Of a stretch of 13,822 nucleotides of DNA, positions 1 through 7,958 are shown piece by piece. Made by a program: the position numbers and the translations under genes. The stretch is from Candidatus Peribacteraceae bacterium (GTDB taxonomy: Bacteria; Patescibacteriota; Gracilibacteria; Peribacterales; Peribacteraceae): positions 6,283-20,104 of the forward strand of contig JAGORY010000013.1 in the NCBI GenBank assembly GCA_018062585.1, written 5' to 3'. Each line of letters begins with the position of its first letter. Positions within the stretch are counted from its first letter, which is position 1. The notes under the pieces were generated by a model that searched no databases, was not told the DNA's origin, and saw only the letters and a program-made list of their open reading frames with translations.

Positions 1-98
1 CCGGCGGCCATGAGCACCATCGATCCGGCTTGGATCGTGAGCACGTCACGGACGAACGGAAGTTTCCGGAGGCCTGCGATGTAGCGAAAGGGATTCAT
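1..98 (-). CDS. N-terminal fragment of a membrane protein, probably an oligosaccharide flippase (Wzx/MATE-like)
   Basis: Only the first 32 codons lie in the window; the rest continues past the left edge. The frame begins MNPFRYIAGLRKLPFVRDVL and continues with TIQAGSMVLMAA. This is a short basic cytoplasmic start running into a first hydrophobic helix. That pattern, with a 'VRDVLTIQAGS'-like segment, resembles the beginning of polysaccharide-biosynthesis flippases, which move lipid-linked oligosaccharides across the membrane. The ATG shares four bases (ATGA) with the stop of the upstream asnB copy 1, a strong sign of translational coupling in one mRNA. No Shine-Dalgarno sequence precedes it. 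The gene and its start are well supported by the overlap. The flippase call rests on a short fragment and on the glycan context, and another polytopic glycan protein is possible. Confidence 0.55.
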   Translation of the reverse strand, partial: MNPFRYIAGLRKLPFVRDVLTIQAGSMVLMAA

Positions 99-1909
99 GC
101 GTCGTAGACGGTTTCAAACCAGTGGTGCAGCTGCACGATATTCATAAGCGGATGCAGATTGTAGCGGGTTTTGGCTTTGTGCTCGCCAAACATCGTGCGG
201 AGTTTGTCTGTATCGAAGAATTCATTGATGCGCTTTCCAGACAGCGCTTCCTCCACAAGCGGTGCGCACTCGCGGCGGATCCACTTGGCGAGCGGGGGAT
301 AGAACGAGGCTTTCTCGAGTGTGAATAGGTGCTCAGGGAGGATGTGGCGGTACGTATCTTTGAGGAGTGCCTTCGTGCGCTTCATGCCGACGTGCCAACT
401 GCTCGGAGTTGCGTGGGACCAAGCGATGACCCGCGGATCAAGAAACGGAACGCGACATTCGAGGCCGCTTGCCATCGTGACCGCGTCCGCGAGTTTCAAG
501 GATTCATCGACGAGCCACAGGTGACGGTCGACTTCCATAAACTCCCGCACTGCATCGCCAGCAACTTTGGAATAATGTTCCTCAAACTTTTTCGTGACGG
601 ACGTCTCATCGAACCAGTCACCTTTCACAATCGAGTGTGTCTCAGAGAGCGGTCGCGCGAGTAGTCGTTCAGCGAGTGCAGGACCGGGCGAGAGGCTTAG
701 AACGTCCTTTGGGTGGCCCGTAAGGGTTCCTGCAAGGCCACGGAGTGAAGAAGGCATCCACTGCAACATCGAGAGGATTTTTGCGATGCGGTACCTTGGG
801 TAACCGCCAAAAAGTTCATCGCCACCGGCGCCCGAGAGTACGACGTCCGCTTTTTTCTTCGCCATTTTTGAGAGCGAGAACTGCGCAACTGATACGGCGT
901 CCGAATTCGGAAGGTCCAAGGCTCTTGCAGTATCGCGATACATGTTTCGGTACTGCTCGGCGGTGAGCGCCAGCTCCTCATGGTCTGTTCCATAATGTTT
1001 CGCGGTCATCCGTGCGAGCTCGGCGTCGCGGTTGAAGCGTGCAGCATCTTCGGCTTCGGTCGCTTCGAAGCGGACGGTGAATGTTTTCACGGGTGATGAC
1101 GAGACTTTGGTCATGTGATGCAGTACGATCGACGAATCCATTCCTCCGGAGAGAAAAATGCCGATCGGTTTGTCGGCGATCATGTGATCACTGACGACGT
1201 CTTGCATGAGAGCTGGAAATTCTTTCGAAAATTGCGCCTTCGATGCGATGCTGGGGGCTGCAACATCGGCGGTAAATGTGCGACGTGACTCTTTTCCGTC
1301 GTTCCACGAAAGAATTGCTCCTGGAGCCAAGGATTCAATGCCTTCGCACATCGTTTCCGGACCCGGTACGTACTGCAAACGGATGAATGATGACATCGAG
1401 CGTAGGTTGATCGCCGGTTTCGTCGGCAGAGCAGACATGAGCGAGCGCATTTCGGATGCGAAGTGCGGATTTCCATCGACGTACGTGAGATAGAGCGGCT
1501 TGATGCCCGACTGATCGCGCGAAAGATGCAGCGTCTTTGTTCGTGTGTCATAGATCGCGAAGGCGAACATGCCGAGAAGCTTCTTTACGAAGTCGATGCC
1601 GTACTTTTCGTACAGTTTCAAGAGTACTTCGGTGTCCGTTCCGGTCTTGCACGAAAAACCTTCCGACTCGCGGAGTCTGCGGTAGTTGAAAATCTCTCCG
1701 TTGTACGTAATGAGGACTGTTTTCGATTCGTTCCACATCGGCTGGTCGCCGGCGGGAGTCGGATCGAGGATCGCGAGACGCGCCTGCCCGAGCGAGGCGC
1801 CGCTACCCGTCCACACACCGTTCCCGTCGGGGCCGCGGTGCACGAGACACGCGGTCATCCTTTCAATGCGCGCCCTGTCTTCGCCGATGAAGCCTGCGAT
1901 TCCGCACAT
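95..1909 (-). CDS. asnB: AsnB-family glutamine-dependent amidotransferase, copy 1
   Basis: 604 residues, the usual asparagine synthase B layout. The N-terminal class II glutaminase domain (about 1-200) has the nucleophile Cys2 (MCGIAGF), HRGPDG near 24-29, YNGEIFNY near 69-76 and TDTEVLL near 91-97. The synthetase domain has the pyrophosphate loop SGGMDS at about 254-259 and the ATP-site motif SGAGGDELFGGY at about 359-370. Both catalytic halves look intact: glutamine is hydrolysed and ammonia is passed to an adenylated carboxylate. The start is set at the second possible ATG, because Cys must follow the initiator Met to become the free N-terminal nucleophile. A start nine codons earlier at 1936 would bury it. 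The gene lies 36 bases after a methyltransferase and overlaps a probable flippase gene by ATGA, so the acceptor may be a glycan sugar acid rather than free aspartate (inference). Confidence 0.93.
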   Translation of the reverse strand: MCGIAGFIGEDRARIERMTACLVHRGPDGNGVWTGSGASLGQARLAILDPTPAGDQPMWNESKTVLITYNGEIFNYRRLRESEGFSCKTGTDTEVLLKLYEKYGIDFVKKLLGMFAFAIYDTRTKTLHLSRDQSGIKPLYLTYVDGNPHFASEMRSLMSALPTKPAINLRSMSSFIRLQYVPGPETMCEGIESLAPGAILSWNDGKESRRTFTADVAAPSIASKAQFSKEFPALMQDVVSDHMIADKPIGIFLSGGMDSSIVLHHMTKVSSSPVKTFTVRFEATEAEDAARFNRDAELARMTAKHYGTDHEELALTAEQYRNMYRDTARALDLPNSDAVSVAQFSLSKMAKKKADVVLSGAGGDELFGGYPRYRIAKILSMLQWMPSSLRGLAGTLTGHPKDVLSLSPGPALAERLLARPLSETHSIVKGDWFDETSVTKKFEEHYSKVAGDAVREFMEVDRHLWLVDESLKLADAVTMASGLECRVPFLDPRVIAWSHATPSSWHVGMKRTKALLKDTYRHILPEHLFTLEKASFYPPLAKWIRRECAPLVEEALSGKRINEFFDTDKLRTMFGEHKAKTRYNLHPLMNIVQLHHWFETVYDA

Positions 1910-1915
1910 GGCTAC

Positions 1916-1921
1916 AGTATA
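1916..1921 (-). promoter_or_regulatory. Candidate -10 box (TATACT) for leaderless asnB copy 1
   Basis: TATACT on the minus strand lies exactly six bases before the ATG that the Cys2 rule fixes as the start. A transcript starting seven bases below the box would begin at the A of ATG, giving a leaderless mRNA. No convincing -35 hexamer and no Shine-Dalgarno sequence is seen. The box sits in the 36-base gap after the methyltransferase stop, so it would be an internal promoter of the unit. Confidence 0.5.
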
Positions 1922-1945
1922 GAGGTTCTGGCTCATCTCGGCTCC

Positions 1946-2722
1946 CTAGCGCCTGATTCCCGAGCCCCGCCAGCTCACTCCTTTATAGGGTGAGATATGG
2001 ACGTCAGTGAAATCTGAGTCCCGGAACCAGTCTCGTACCTGAGATTCCTTGATGAAGAACGTCTGCGGAGCGTTCAGTTTGTCGAATACGTTGAGGACAT
2101 TTCGCTCGAACGTGAGCTTCCGCCAGTTCTGGAAGTACTGATAGTACGGAAGAAACGTGAGGGGCAAGAGGTAGACGGTGTACACCGGGATCGAAACCAG
2201 AGCCGTGAGGACACGTGCCAGCCCCAGGACGACCACACGGGGCAAGTGATGAACAAGCATGTTTTTTGCCGGTTCCACGAGCCAGCGGTTGAGCACATTT
2301 CCTTCAAAGCTATAGACCCACACGATGACCTTTCCCCCAGACTTCGCATGCTTCGCGATATTCCGAAACGACGCGGTCGGGTCGTCGGTGTGATGGAGGA
2401 CTCCGATGGAATAGACGACATCGAACTGCCGCTTGAGGTCCATCGTCGCGATGTCTCCCTCGACAAGCGAAACGTTTTTGAGGTCCTTTGTGCCGCGACT
2501 CGCGCTCTCGAGTGCATTGAGGTCCACACCCACCGCTTCGGAGGCGAGCGGTGCCGTGAACAGCAGATGATGACCGCCGCCGCAGCCGCAGTCCAAGACA
2601 CTCTTGCCGCGGAAGTCTTCCAGCGTGTTCGGTAGAATCCATTCAGAGAACAGCCACTTGTTATCGTCAACGAGCTTGTTCCACTGCCATGCCCATTCTT
2701 GTTGTTTTTCCTGCACGATCAA
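1946..2722 (-). CDS. Class I SAM-dependent methyltransferase
   Basis: 258 residues. The Rossmann methyltransferase core shows motif I VLDCGCGGG at about 42-50, GVDL at 65-68 (acidic end of strand 2), the GD pair at 89-90 and VLHHTDDP at 108-115. This is the pattern of the Methyltransf_11/UbiE-like group. After the core there is a hydrophobic stretch at about 163-192 that may touch the membrane. It probably methylates a sugar, glycan end or lipid-linked intermediate; the acceptor cannot be told. The frame opens with TTG at 2722; an in-frame GTG at 2716 is an alternative, and there is no ATG before the core. It is the first gene of the unit with asnB copy 1 and the flippase-like gene, and it is transcribed divergently from asnB copy 2. 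The family is certain; the exact start is not. Confidence 0.88.
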   Translation of the reverse strand: MIVQEKQQEWAWQWNKLVDDNKWLFSEWILPNTLEDFRGKSVLDCGCGGGHHLLFTAPLASEAVGVDLNALESASRGTKDLKNVSLVEGDIATMDLKRQFDVVYSIGVLHHTDDPTASFRNIAKHAKSGGKVIVWVYSFEGNVLNRWLVEPAKNMLVHHLPRVVVLGLARVLTALVSIPVYTVYLLPLTFLPYYQYFQNWRKLTFERNVLNVFDKLNAPQTFFIKESQVRDWFRDSDFTDVHISPYKGVSWRGSGIRR

Positions 2723-2739
2723 AAGGGGGTGATGGCCGG

Positions 2740-2745
2740 AGTATA
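2740..2745 (-). promoter_or_regulatory. Candidate -10 box (TATACT) for the methyltransferase unit
   Basis: TATACT on the minus strand in the 75-base divergent gap. A start seven bases below would give a leader of about 11 bases before the TTG at 2722, or 17 before the GTG at 2716. The leader carries no purine-rich ribosome binding site; it is C/T-rich. No good -35 box was found. Confidence 0.4.
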
Positions 2746-2785
2746 GGGTCAGAGGCTTCCCGGAGCCAGACGCCGGGGTACGCGC

Positions 2786-2791
2786 TACAAT
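2786..2791 (+). promoter_or_regulatory. Candidate -10 box (TACAAT) for leaderless asnB copy 2
   Basis: TACAAT is followed by six bases (cgggtt) and then the ATG at 2798, which is fixed as the start by the Cys2 requirement. The spacing is identical to that of asnB copy 1. Transcription would start on the A of the start codon. No Shine-Dalgarno sequence and no clear -35 box are present. Confidence 0.5.
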
Positions 2792-2797
2792 CGGGTT

Positions 2798-4669
2798 ATG
2801 TGCGGCATCGCGGGAATCATCAATCTATCGGGAAGTCATATCGATCCACTGACCCTGGACCGGCTCACGGACGCCGTATGTCACCGAGGCCCGGATGGAC
2901 GCGGCACGTTCAACCGAGGCAACGTCGGACTGGGACACCGTCGACTGAAAGTTCTTGATCTCACGGAAGCCGCGTGTCAGCCGATGCTCTCTGAGGACGG
3001 CAAAACCGCGATAGTCTTCAACGGTGAGATCTATAATTTTGCGGAACTCAGGAAGCACCTGGAAGCTCAGGGGCACAGGTTCCGTTCGAGAGGGGATACC
3101 GAAGTGCTTCTCAAACTCTATGCCGTCTACGGTGATGCATGTGTCGATCGGCTTCGCGGCATGTTCGCATTCGCAATCTACGATGAAGTCAGGGAACGTG
3201 TGTTACTGGCAAGGGATCGTCTCGGTAAAAAGCCGCTCAAGTATTTCGAAAACAACGGAGTATTCGCTTTCGCTTCCGAGCTCAAAGCACTTCGCGAACT
3301 ACCGCAGTGCCCGAAGGGAGCGGACCCGGAAGCGATCCATCATTTTCTCACGATGATGTACGTGCCGGCGCCTCATACCGGCATTACCGGTCTCAAGAAG
3401 TTACCCGCGGCTCACACTCTTTCCATTGATCTGCGGACAGGCAAGAGCGAACTTAAGCGGTACTGGGAACTGTCGTACGCCGCGGACACACGCCGAAGCC
3501 TTGCAGACTTCGAGCACGACTTCTTACAGACGTTCGATGAAAGCGTAGCTCTCCGCATGGTCGCTGACGTGCCGGTCGGAGCTTTTCTTTCGGGTGGCAT
3601 CGACTCAGCGGCGGTCGTTGCGGCGATGAGTAGGCTCTCGCATAAGCCCGTGGAGACATTCACCATCGGTACGGAGGAGGAAAGCCACAACGAACTGCCG
3701 CAGGCAGCTCTCATCGCACAAAAATTCGGCACGAATCATCACCCGATCACGGTAAAGCCTGATATCGTGCATCTGCTACCGGAGCTTGTAAAGCTCTACG
3801 AGGAGCCGTTTTCTGACCCTTCGGTCATTCCCACGTACCTCGTCGCCGAGCAAACCCGAAAGTTTGTGACAGTTGCCCTCAATGGCGACGGGGGAGACGA
3901 GAATTTTGCGGGTTACATCAGATATCCGATCCTCAAATTCTCACGACTGTGGTCGGCACTCCCGGTTCATGCACTCACGCTCCCAGTAGTCAGAGCTTTC
4001 CATGCCGTCATGCAGTCAACGCTCAGTTACCGAAGTCTTCGGTTCGAATCGACAATCAGAGATCCGATCGCCGAGAGGCAACTGCAGTACCTGAGTCTCT
4101 TCTCCGAGTCCGAAAAGCGAGTGTTGTACAAAAAAGGAACACCAGAATTTCCAGATACCTACGCGTGGTATGCCGAAAAAACGGCTTCTGCAAGAGCGCG
4201 GGCCATGGGTTGGTTGCATCAGGCCATGAGCGCCGATCTTGAAACATACCTCGCCGACGACCTGCTTCCGAAGGTAGACCTCGGGGCCATGGCACACGGA
4301 CTTGAGGCAAGGTCGCCGTTCCTCGACCACACGCTCCTCGAACTCACGGCGCGGATGCCAGCTGAGTACAAGCTCAAGGGGTACACCAAGAAGTGGCTCC
4401 TCAAGCACGTGCTTCGGGATACGATCCCCGCTGAGATTTTGCAGAAGAAAAAGACCGGATTCCGCCTGCCGCTCGATCAGTGGTTCCGAAATGACTTAAA
4501 ACCTTTCGTCCTTGACAGACTTCTCTCGGTGTCGTCCCCGCTCCGCACAATCTTCGATGACGCGGCGCTAGAAGTCTTCCTCGCCGACTATTACGCATCC
4601 GGCGTCGATATGAGTGACCACGTCTGGGCACTTCTGTGGCTCGATGAGTGGATGCGCCAGTACACTTAG
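2798..4669 (+). CDS. asnB: AsnB-family glutamine-dependent amidotransferase, copy 2
   Basis: 623 residues with a complete two-domain AsnB layout. Glutaminase domain: Cys2 (MCGIAGI), HRGPDG at 29-34, FNGEIYN at 74-80 and GDTEVLL at 99-105. Synthetase domain: pyrophosphate loop SGGIDS at 265-270, the strand ETFTIG near 286-291, GTNHH at 311-315 and NGDGGDENFAGY at 362-373. The last motif has Asn where copies 1 and 3 have Ser; this NGDGGDE/SGDGGDE type is common among AsnB-like proteins of polysaccharide clusters. The ATG is the only start that exposes Cys2. It heads a plus-strand pair, with the next gene starting four bases after its TAG. The expected reaction is glutamine- and ATP-dependent amidation of a carboxylate; a glycan uronic acid is plausible from context, and asparagine formation cannot be excluded. 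Confidence 0.93.
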   Translation: MCGIAGIINLSGSHIDPLTLDRLTDAVCHRGPDGRGTFNRGNVGLGHRRLKVLDLTEAACQPMLSEDGKTAIVFNGEIYNFAELRKHLEAQGHRFRSRGDTEVLLKLYAVYGDACVDRLRGMFAFAIYDEVRERVLLARDRLGKKPLKYFENNGVFAFASELKALRELPQCPKGADPEAIHHFLTMMYVPAPHTGITGLKKLPAAHTLSIDLRTGKSELKRYWELSYAADTRRSLADFEHDFLQTFDESVALRMVADVPVGAFLSGGIDSAAVVAAMSRLSHKPVETFTIGTEEESHNELPQAALIAQKFGTNHHPITVKPDIVHLLPELVKLYEEPFSDPSVIPTYLVAEQTRKFVTVALNGDGGDENFAGYIRYPILKFSRLWSALPVHALTLPVVRAFHAVMQSTLSYRSLRFESTIRDPIAERQLQYLSLFSESEKRVLYKKGTPEFPDTYAWYAEKTASARARAMGWLHQAMSADLETYLADDLLPKVDLGAMAHGLEARSPFLDHTLLELTARMPAEYKLKGYTKKWLLKHVLRDTIPAEILQKKKTGFRLPLDQWFRNDLKPFVLDRLLSVSSPLRTIFDDAALEVFLADYYASGVDMSDHVWALLWLDEWMRQYT

Positions 4670-4673
4670 ATTC

Positions 4674-5915
4674 ATGAAGCGCTCTTGGCTCCTCTGCGGG
4701 TTACTAATCTACGCACTCTTTGGGCTTGTCATCTTTCCGTTTTTCATCGGGATTCCAGTGGTGACCATCTTCGGGAGCGATGCCGTGGACTACAGCAAAG
4801 CTGCGATCAACCTACTTCTCCATAGTTTTTACAGTATTGATGGGATTACGCCGTTCATCGACCGCGAGCCGGGGATGAGTTTTTTCCTTGTCGTCGTGTA
4901 CGCAGTCTTCGGTATCGAGAGTGTCATCGGATTTTCGCTCGTGCAGGGCATCATGATTTTTCTTGTTGCGTGGTTCTTCTGCAACGAAGCATCGAGGCTC
5001 ACGGGTTGGCGCGCGGCGGGCATCTGCTTTCTCCTGCTCCTCGTCTCGGGGTCCGTCTTTCACGCGATATTCTCGGCGTACCGGGAATGCTTGGCGCTCT
5101 CGCTCCTGCTTTTGTTTTCAGGATTCTTTCTGTCGTACGAGCGAAAGCGTGCGTGGTGGAAGGCGATCATCATGGGAATCATCTTCGGCTTTCTGATCCT
5201 CACATACTACCCGTTCATCTTCTTTCCGCCGGTTCTATTTTTTGTCTGGTGGATCCGAAGAAAGCCGCTCCGGGATGCCGCAATCGTCATTCTTCTTTGC
5301 TATCTCACGGTCGGTGCGTGGGCACTACGAAATCATGCGCAGACCGGAAAATTTACAGTCATCGATGACCGCCGCACCGTCATCATGTGGTACGTCCGCG
5401 GTGTGCAGGCGGAGCACGTGCGTGGAACCGAACCCTTTCTGTGTCTCTATGCCGAATACATTTCGCGCGATTGGACGGGTACCTCGCCGCAGTGCAGTTT
5501 CAACGGACTTATGCACCAGCGCTGGCCGAACGGCGTGGAGAGTGGCGTTGATTACTCCGCGCTCGAGAAAGAATCCAAGGCAAAGATAATGGCGAATCTG
5601 CCTTCGTACCTCTGGTTTTCGGCAGTCGATACGATCGAGCTGCATCTGCCGTACCTCGGAGGTGGCTGGAGCCACGCCTATAACGTCTATGCCTCACTTT
5701 CTATGCTGGTGCTCTACATCGGCTTTGCATTCGGTCTCCCTGCACTTGTGCGCCGCGAGTACGTGTTGTGGTTCCTTCTCATCGGCTACAACACAGCTGT
5801 CTTCATCCTGACGGACGCGACCCCGCGCTACCTGATGCCGGTGATCTTCTGCTACGCGCTGTTTGCAGGCATCGGATACGACTGGCTCATCACAAAAATC
5901 ACTCGTAAATCCTGA
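4674..5915 (+). CDS. Polytopic GT-C-type glycosyltransferase (ArnT/PMT-like)
   Basis: 413 residues, with about ten hydrophobic helices spread over the whole length. A first helix at about 5-30 is followed by an outside loop with acidic residues (GSDAVDY at 34-40) and the segment DREPGMSF near 63-70. That is the arrangement of GT-C enzymes, where an acidic residue in the first external loop serves catalysis. The C-terminal part holds ATPRYLMPV, like the RY..P element of the family. Such enzymes take a sugar from a polyprenyl-phosphate donor on the outer membrane face. The ATG at 4674 is chosen because upstream ATGs lie inside asnB copy 2. The gap is four bases and no Shine-Dalgarno sequence is seen, so coupling to asnB is likely. 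A weak -10-like TACACT at 4661-4666 lies seven bases before the ATG. Sugar and acceptor are unknown. Confidence 0.78.
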   Translation: MKRSWLLCGLLIYALFGLVIFPFFIGIPVVTIFGSDAVDYSKAAINLLLHSFYSIDGITPFIDREPGMSFFLVVVYAVFGIESVIGFSLVQGIMIFLVAWFFCNEASRLTGWRAAGICFLLLLVSGSVFHAIFSAYRECLALSLLLLFSGFFLSYERKRAWWKAIIMGIIFGFLILTYYPFIFFPPVLFFVWWIRRKPLRDAAIVILLCYLTVGAWALRNHAQTGKFTVIDDRRTVIMWYVRGVQAEHVRGTEPFLCLYAEYISRDWTGTSPQCSFNGLMHQRWPNGVESGVDYSALEKESKAKIMANLPSYLWFSAVDTIELHLPYLGGGWSHAYNVYASLSMLVLYIGFAFGLPALVRREYVLWFLLIGYNTAVFILTDATPRYLMPVIFCYALFAGIGYDWLITKITRKS

Positions 5916-5928
5916 AGCGCCTTCTGAC

Positions 5929-6684
5929 TTACGCTTTTGGGGCCCTGACGATATTGGATCTGAAGATGCCGAGTCGGATACCCATGCAGGCAAGCATGTA
6001 GAGCATGAGTGTGTACGGAGTCTGTGCGATTTCGAGGAAGCCTTTCCACAAACTGATGGATGTGTGAGCTTGGTTGTAGAACGAACGAGCGGGAACGTGA
6101 GCGATCCGCAGGTTGGCGTACTTCGCCATCGCGATGATTTCGAAGCTGAAGAAATAATCTTCGGATGTCACTCTGAAATCCGAGCTCTCGGCGAGGCGCT
6201 TGCTGTAGACCCTAAATCCGGTGAATAGGTCCTGTGGCCGAATGCGAAGAACCACTCCTCCAAGCCCTGAAAGTACCGAATTTCCGATGTACCGGATCCA
6301 GGACATACCGTCGATCCGGGGCTGCTTGAGGTCATAAAAGCGGTTACCGAGTACCAAGTCGTAGCCTTCCTTCATACGTGCGAGTGCGTCCGGGATCGAC
6401 GACGTAAATTGTCCGTCTCCGTGGATCTCCACGATGACGTTGGCCCCGAGTTCGGTGCATTTCTTGAGTCCGAACTTGAGGTTCGTGCCGTATCCGCCGT
6501 GGGCATGTGGATAAAACGGAATGCCGAGGCGCTTCGCGACATCTTCCACGTCGTCTGATGAACCGTCGTCAACGACGATGATGGAATCGAAGAGTTCTTT
6601 CGGGAGAATGTTGTACGTGTGCTCAAGAAACGCCGCACAGTTGTAGGTCATGATCATGCCGAAGATGCCGCCTTTATCGTTCAT
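5929..6684 (-). CDS. Family 2 glycosyltransferase, polyprenyl-phosphate sugar synthase-like
   Basis: 251 residues with the GT-A fold of family 2. Visible motifs: VVDDGSSDD at 37-45 for nucleotide binding, HGDGQF at 88-93 in the place of the DxDGQ metal-binding motif, GNR at 113-115 and the acceptor-side segment QDLFTGFRVY at 151-160. It resembles the dolichyl/undecaprenyl-phosphate mannosyl- or glucosyl-transferase group. It lacks the two C-terminal membrane helices of the GtrB type and has only one hydrophobic patch near 221-240. It probably makes a lipid-phosphate sugar donor in the cytosol, which a GT-C protein could then use (inference). It lies 47 bases after the C-methyltransferase and is the last gene of that unit, converging on the GT-C gene with a 13-base gap. 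A weak AGGA sits four bases before the ATG. Exact donor and acceptor are unknown. Confidence 0.85.
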   Translation of the reverse strand: MNDKGGIFGMIMTYNCAAFLEHTYNILPKELFDSIIVVDDGSSDDVEDVAKRLGIPFYPHAHGGYGTNLKFGLKKCTELGANVIVEIHGDGQFTSSIPDALARMKEGYDLVLGNRFYDLKQPRIDGMSWIRYIGNSVLSGLGGVVLRIRPQDLFTGFRVYSKRLAESSDFRVTSEDYFFSFEIIAMAKYANLRIAHVPARSFYNQAHTSISLWKGFLEIAQTPYTLMLYMLACMGIRLGIFRSNIVRAPKA

Positions 6685-6695
6685 AAGTCCTACGC

Positions 6696-6701
6696 AGTGT
6701 A
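6696..6701 (-). promoter_or_regulatory. Weak candidate -10 box (TACACT) before the family 2 glycosyltransferase
   Basis: TACACT on the minus strand stands 11 bases before the ATG at 6684, in the 47-base gap after the C-methyltransferase. It matches TATAAT at four of six positions and has no clear -35 partner. The gene may simply be read from the upstream unit. Confidence 0.2.
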
Positions 6702-6731
6702 GTTCCGGCGATTCTCAAATACCAGAAGACC

Positions 6732-7958
6732 CTAGAACACCTCGATATCGCCGATCGGCATGATGAACTTGCCGCCCTTTGCCCTGAAGTCCTTCTCTTT
6801 CTCGGCGATGTGGTCCCTAAAACTCCAAGCGAGCAGGAGGTAGTAGTCGACGTCCCGCGTGCGGGCTTCCTCGGGGGAGATGATCTGGATGTGGGACATC
6901 GGCATGCAGAGACCTTGTTTCTGGGGGAGTCCGTCGACGCAGAAGTCGATGATCTCATCGGTGATGCCGGCGTAGTTGAGGATCGGTACGCCTTTGGCGG
7001 CAGCACCGTACGCGGCGATGCGCTTGCCTTGGCTCTTCAGGTCCTTGAGCAGAGCCACGAGTTTGTTCTTGGACTTCTCAACGTCTCTTGCGAGCTTCTG
7101 GTACGTCTCCAGCTTGTCCCAGCCTTTTGCGAGCTCTTCTTTCACGAGTGCGTCGACGCGCGGGTGGATGGGATGCTCGCCTTTGTGCCCAAAGAAGATG
7201 CGGATACTGACTCCCTGGAACGGCAGCATCTCGTAGTCATAGATCTCGAGGTCGAACTGTTTGTAGAACGAGATGAGCGGACGGAGCGCGTAGTACGACA
7301 TGTGCTCGTGGTAGACGTCGCCGTAGCCCAAGGTATCGAAGATGTATCCGAGGTAGTGTGCCTGGATGATGCCGGTGCCGCCCAGGGCAAGGAGCTCCTT
7401 AAAGCCCTTCATGACGTCGATTTGATCGCCGATGTGGGGGATCGAGTTATTGCCCATCACGACCTGCGCTTTGCCGTATTTCGCAGATACTTCCTTGGCG
7501 AGTTTGCTCGTGAAGAAATCATTGATTGTCTCGACACCACGGGCACGCGACATCGGAGCGATGTTCTGCGCCGGTTCGATGTTGAGGGTCTTTCTGTCCT
7601 TGATCTCGCCCATGAGCACGCCGTCGTTGCCGCCGACCTCAATGATGAACTCACCGGGCTTGAGATGCTTATCCATCACTTCCTTCGCATACTCCTGGAA
7701 GTGCTTGGGGGTGTTACCGACTCCGGACGACACAAATTGGTACTGCGAGAAGAGCTCTTCCTTGGAGACATCGTCGAGGAGCTGTACGAGGTAGCAGTTG
7801 TGGCAGAAGTAGACCTGCAGCGGGTACATCGTTTCGGGATGAGCAACCCAGCTACCCGGTTTGATATTGAGGTTGGCCTGCGGCTGATCGTGGAGATCAA
7901 GGAACATCGTGAGTTCCTTGTGGCCGCACATGCGGCAGGAATCGTGGTGGGTGATCAT
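6732..7958 (-). CDS. Zinc-binding sugar C-methyltransferase (TylC3/TcaB9-like)
   Basis: 408 residues in three parts. The N-terminal zinc module has two CxxC pairs, C8/C11 and C52/C55. The SAM domain has IIEVGGNDGVL at about 105-115 and the YHEH motif at 216-219, which matches the catalytic Glu-His region described for the NDP-sugar C3-methyltransferase TcaB9. The C-terminal domain contains GKRIAAYGAAAKG and ends in IMPIGDIEV. The family typically methylates a ring carbon of an NDP-4-keto-deoxysugar, giving a branched sugar. The ATG at 7958 is chosen: it shares ATGA with the stop of the SDR gene upstream and places the zinc module at the very N-terminus. A start 18 codons earlier (8012) would overlap the SDR by 58 bases and add a basic tail not expected in the family. 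The substrate here is not proven. Confidence 0.9.
   Translation of the reverse strand: MITHHDSCRMCGHKELTMFLDLHDQPQANLNIKPGSWVAHPETMYPLQVYFCHNCYLVQLLDDVSKEELFSQYQFVSSGVGNTPKHFQEYAKEVMDKHLKPGEFIIEVGGNDGVLMGEIKDRKTLNIEPAQNIAPMSRARGVETINDFFTSKLAKEVSAKYGKAQVVMGNNSIPHIGDQIDVMKGFKELLALGGTGIIQAHYLGYIFDTLGYGDVYHEHMSYYALRPLISFYKQFDLEIYDYEMLPFQGVSIRIFFGHKGEHPIHPRVDALVKEELAKGWDKLETYQKLARDVEKSKNKLVALLKDLKSQGKRIAAYGAAAKGVPILNYAGITDEIIDFCVDGLPQKQGLCMPMSHIQIISPEEARTRDVDYYLLLAWSFRDHIAEKEKDFRAKGGKFIMPIGDIEVF

Noticed and set aside
1910..1936. Nine-codon N-terminal extension of asnB copy 1
   Set aside because: It would bury the catalytic Cys2. The stretch also contains the TATACT box and so is better read as promoter.
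2724..2746. Plus-strand AGGGGGTG followed by ATG
   Set aside because: The frame stops after four codons and lies in the divergent promoter gap.
2754..2767. Imperfect palindrome GGCTTCCCGGAGCC between the two divergent promoters
   Set aside because: Such short G/C-rich palindromes with a bulge arise easily by chance; no second copy was noticed elsewhere in the window.
5915..5936. AAGCG/CGCTT inverted repeat in the convergent gap as a terminator
   Set aside because: It has only five pairs with a 12-base loop and a very short T run; too weak to call.
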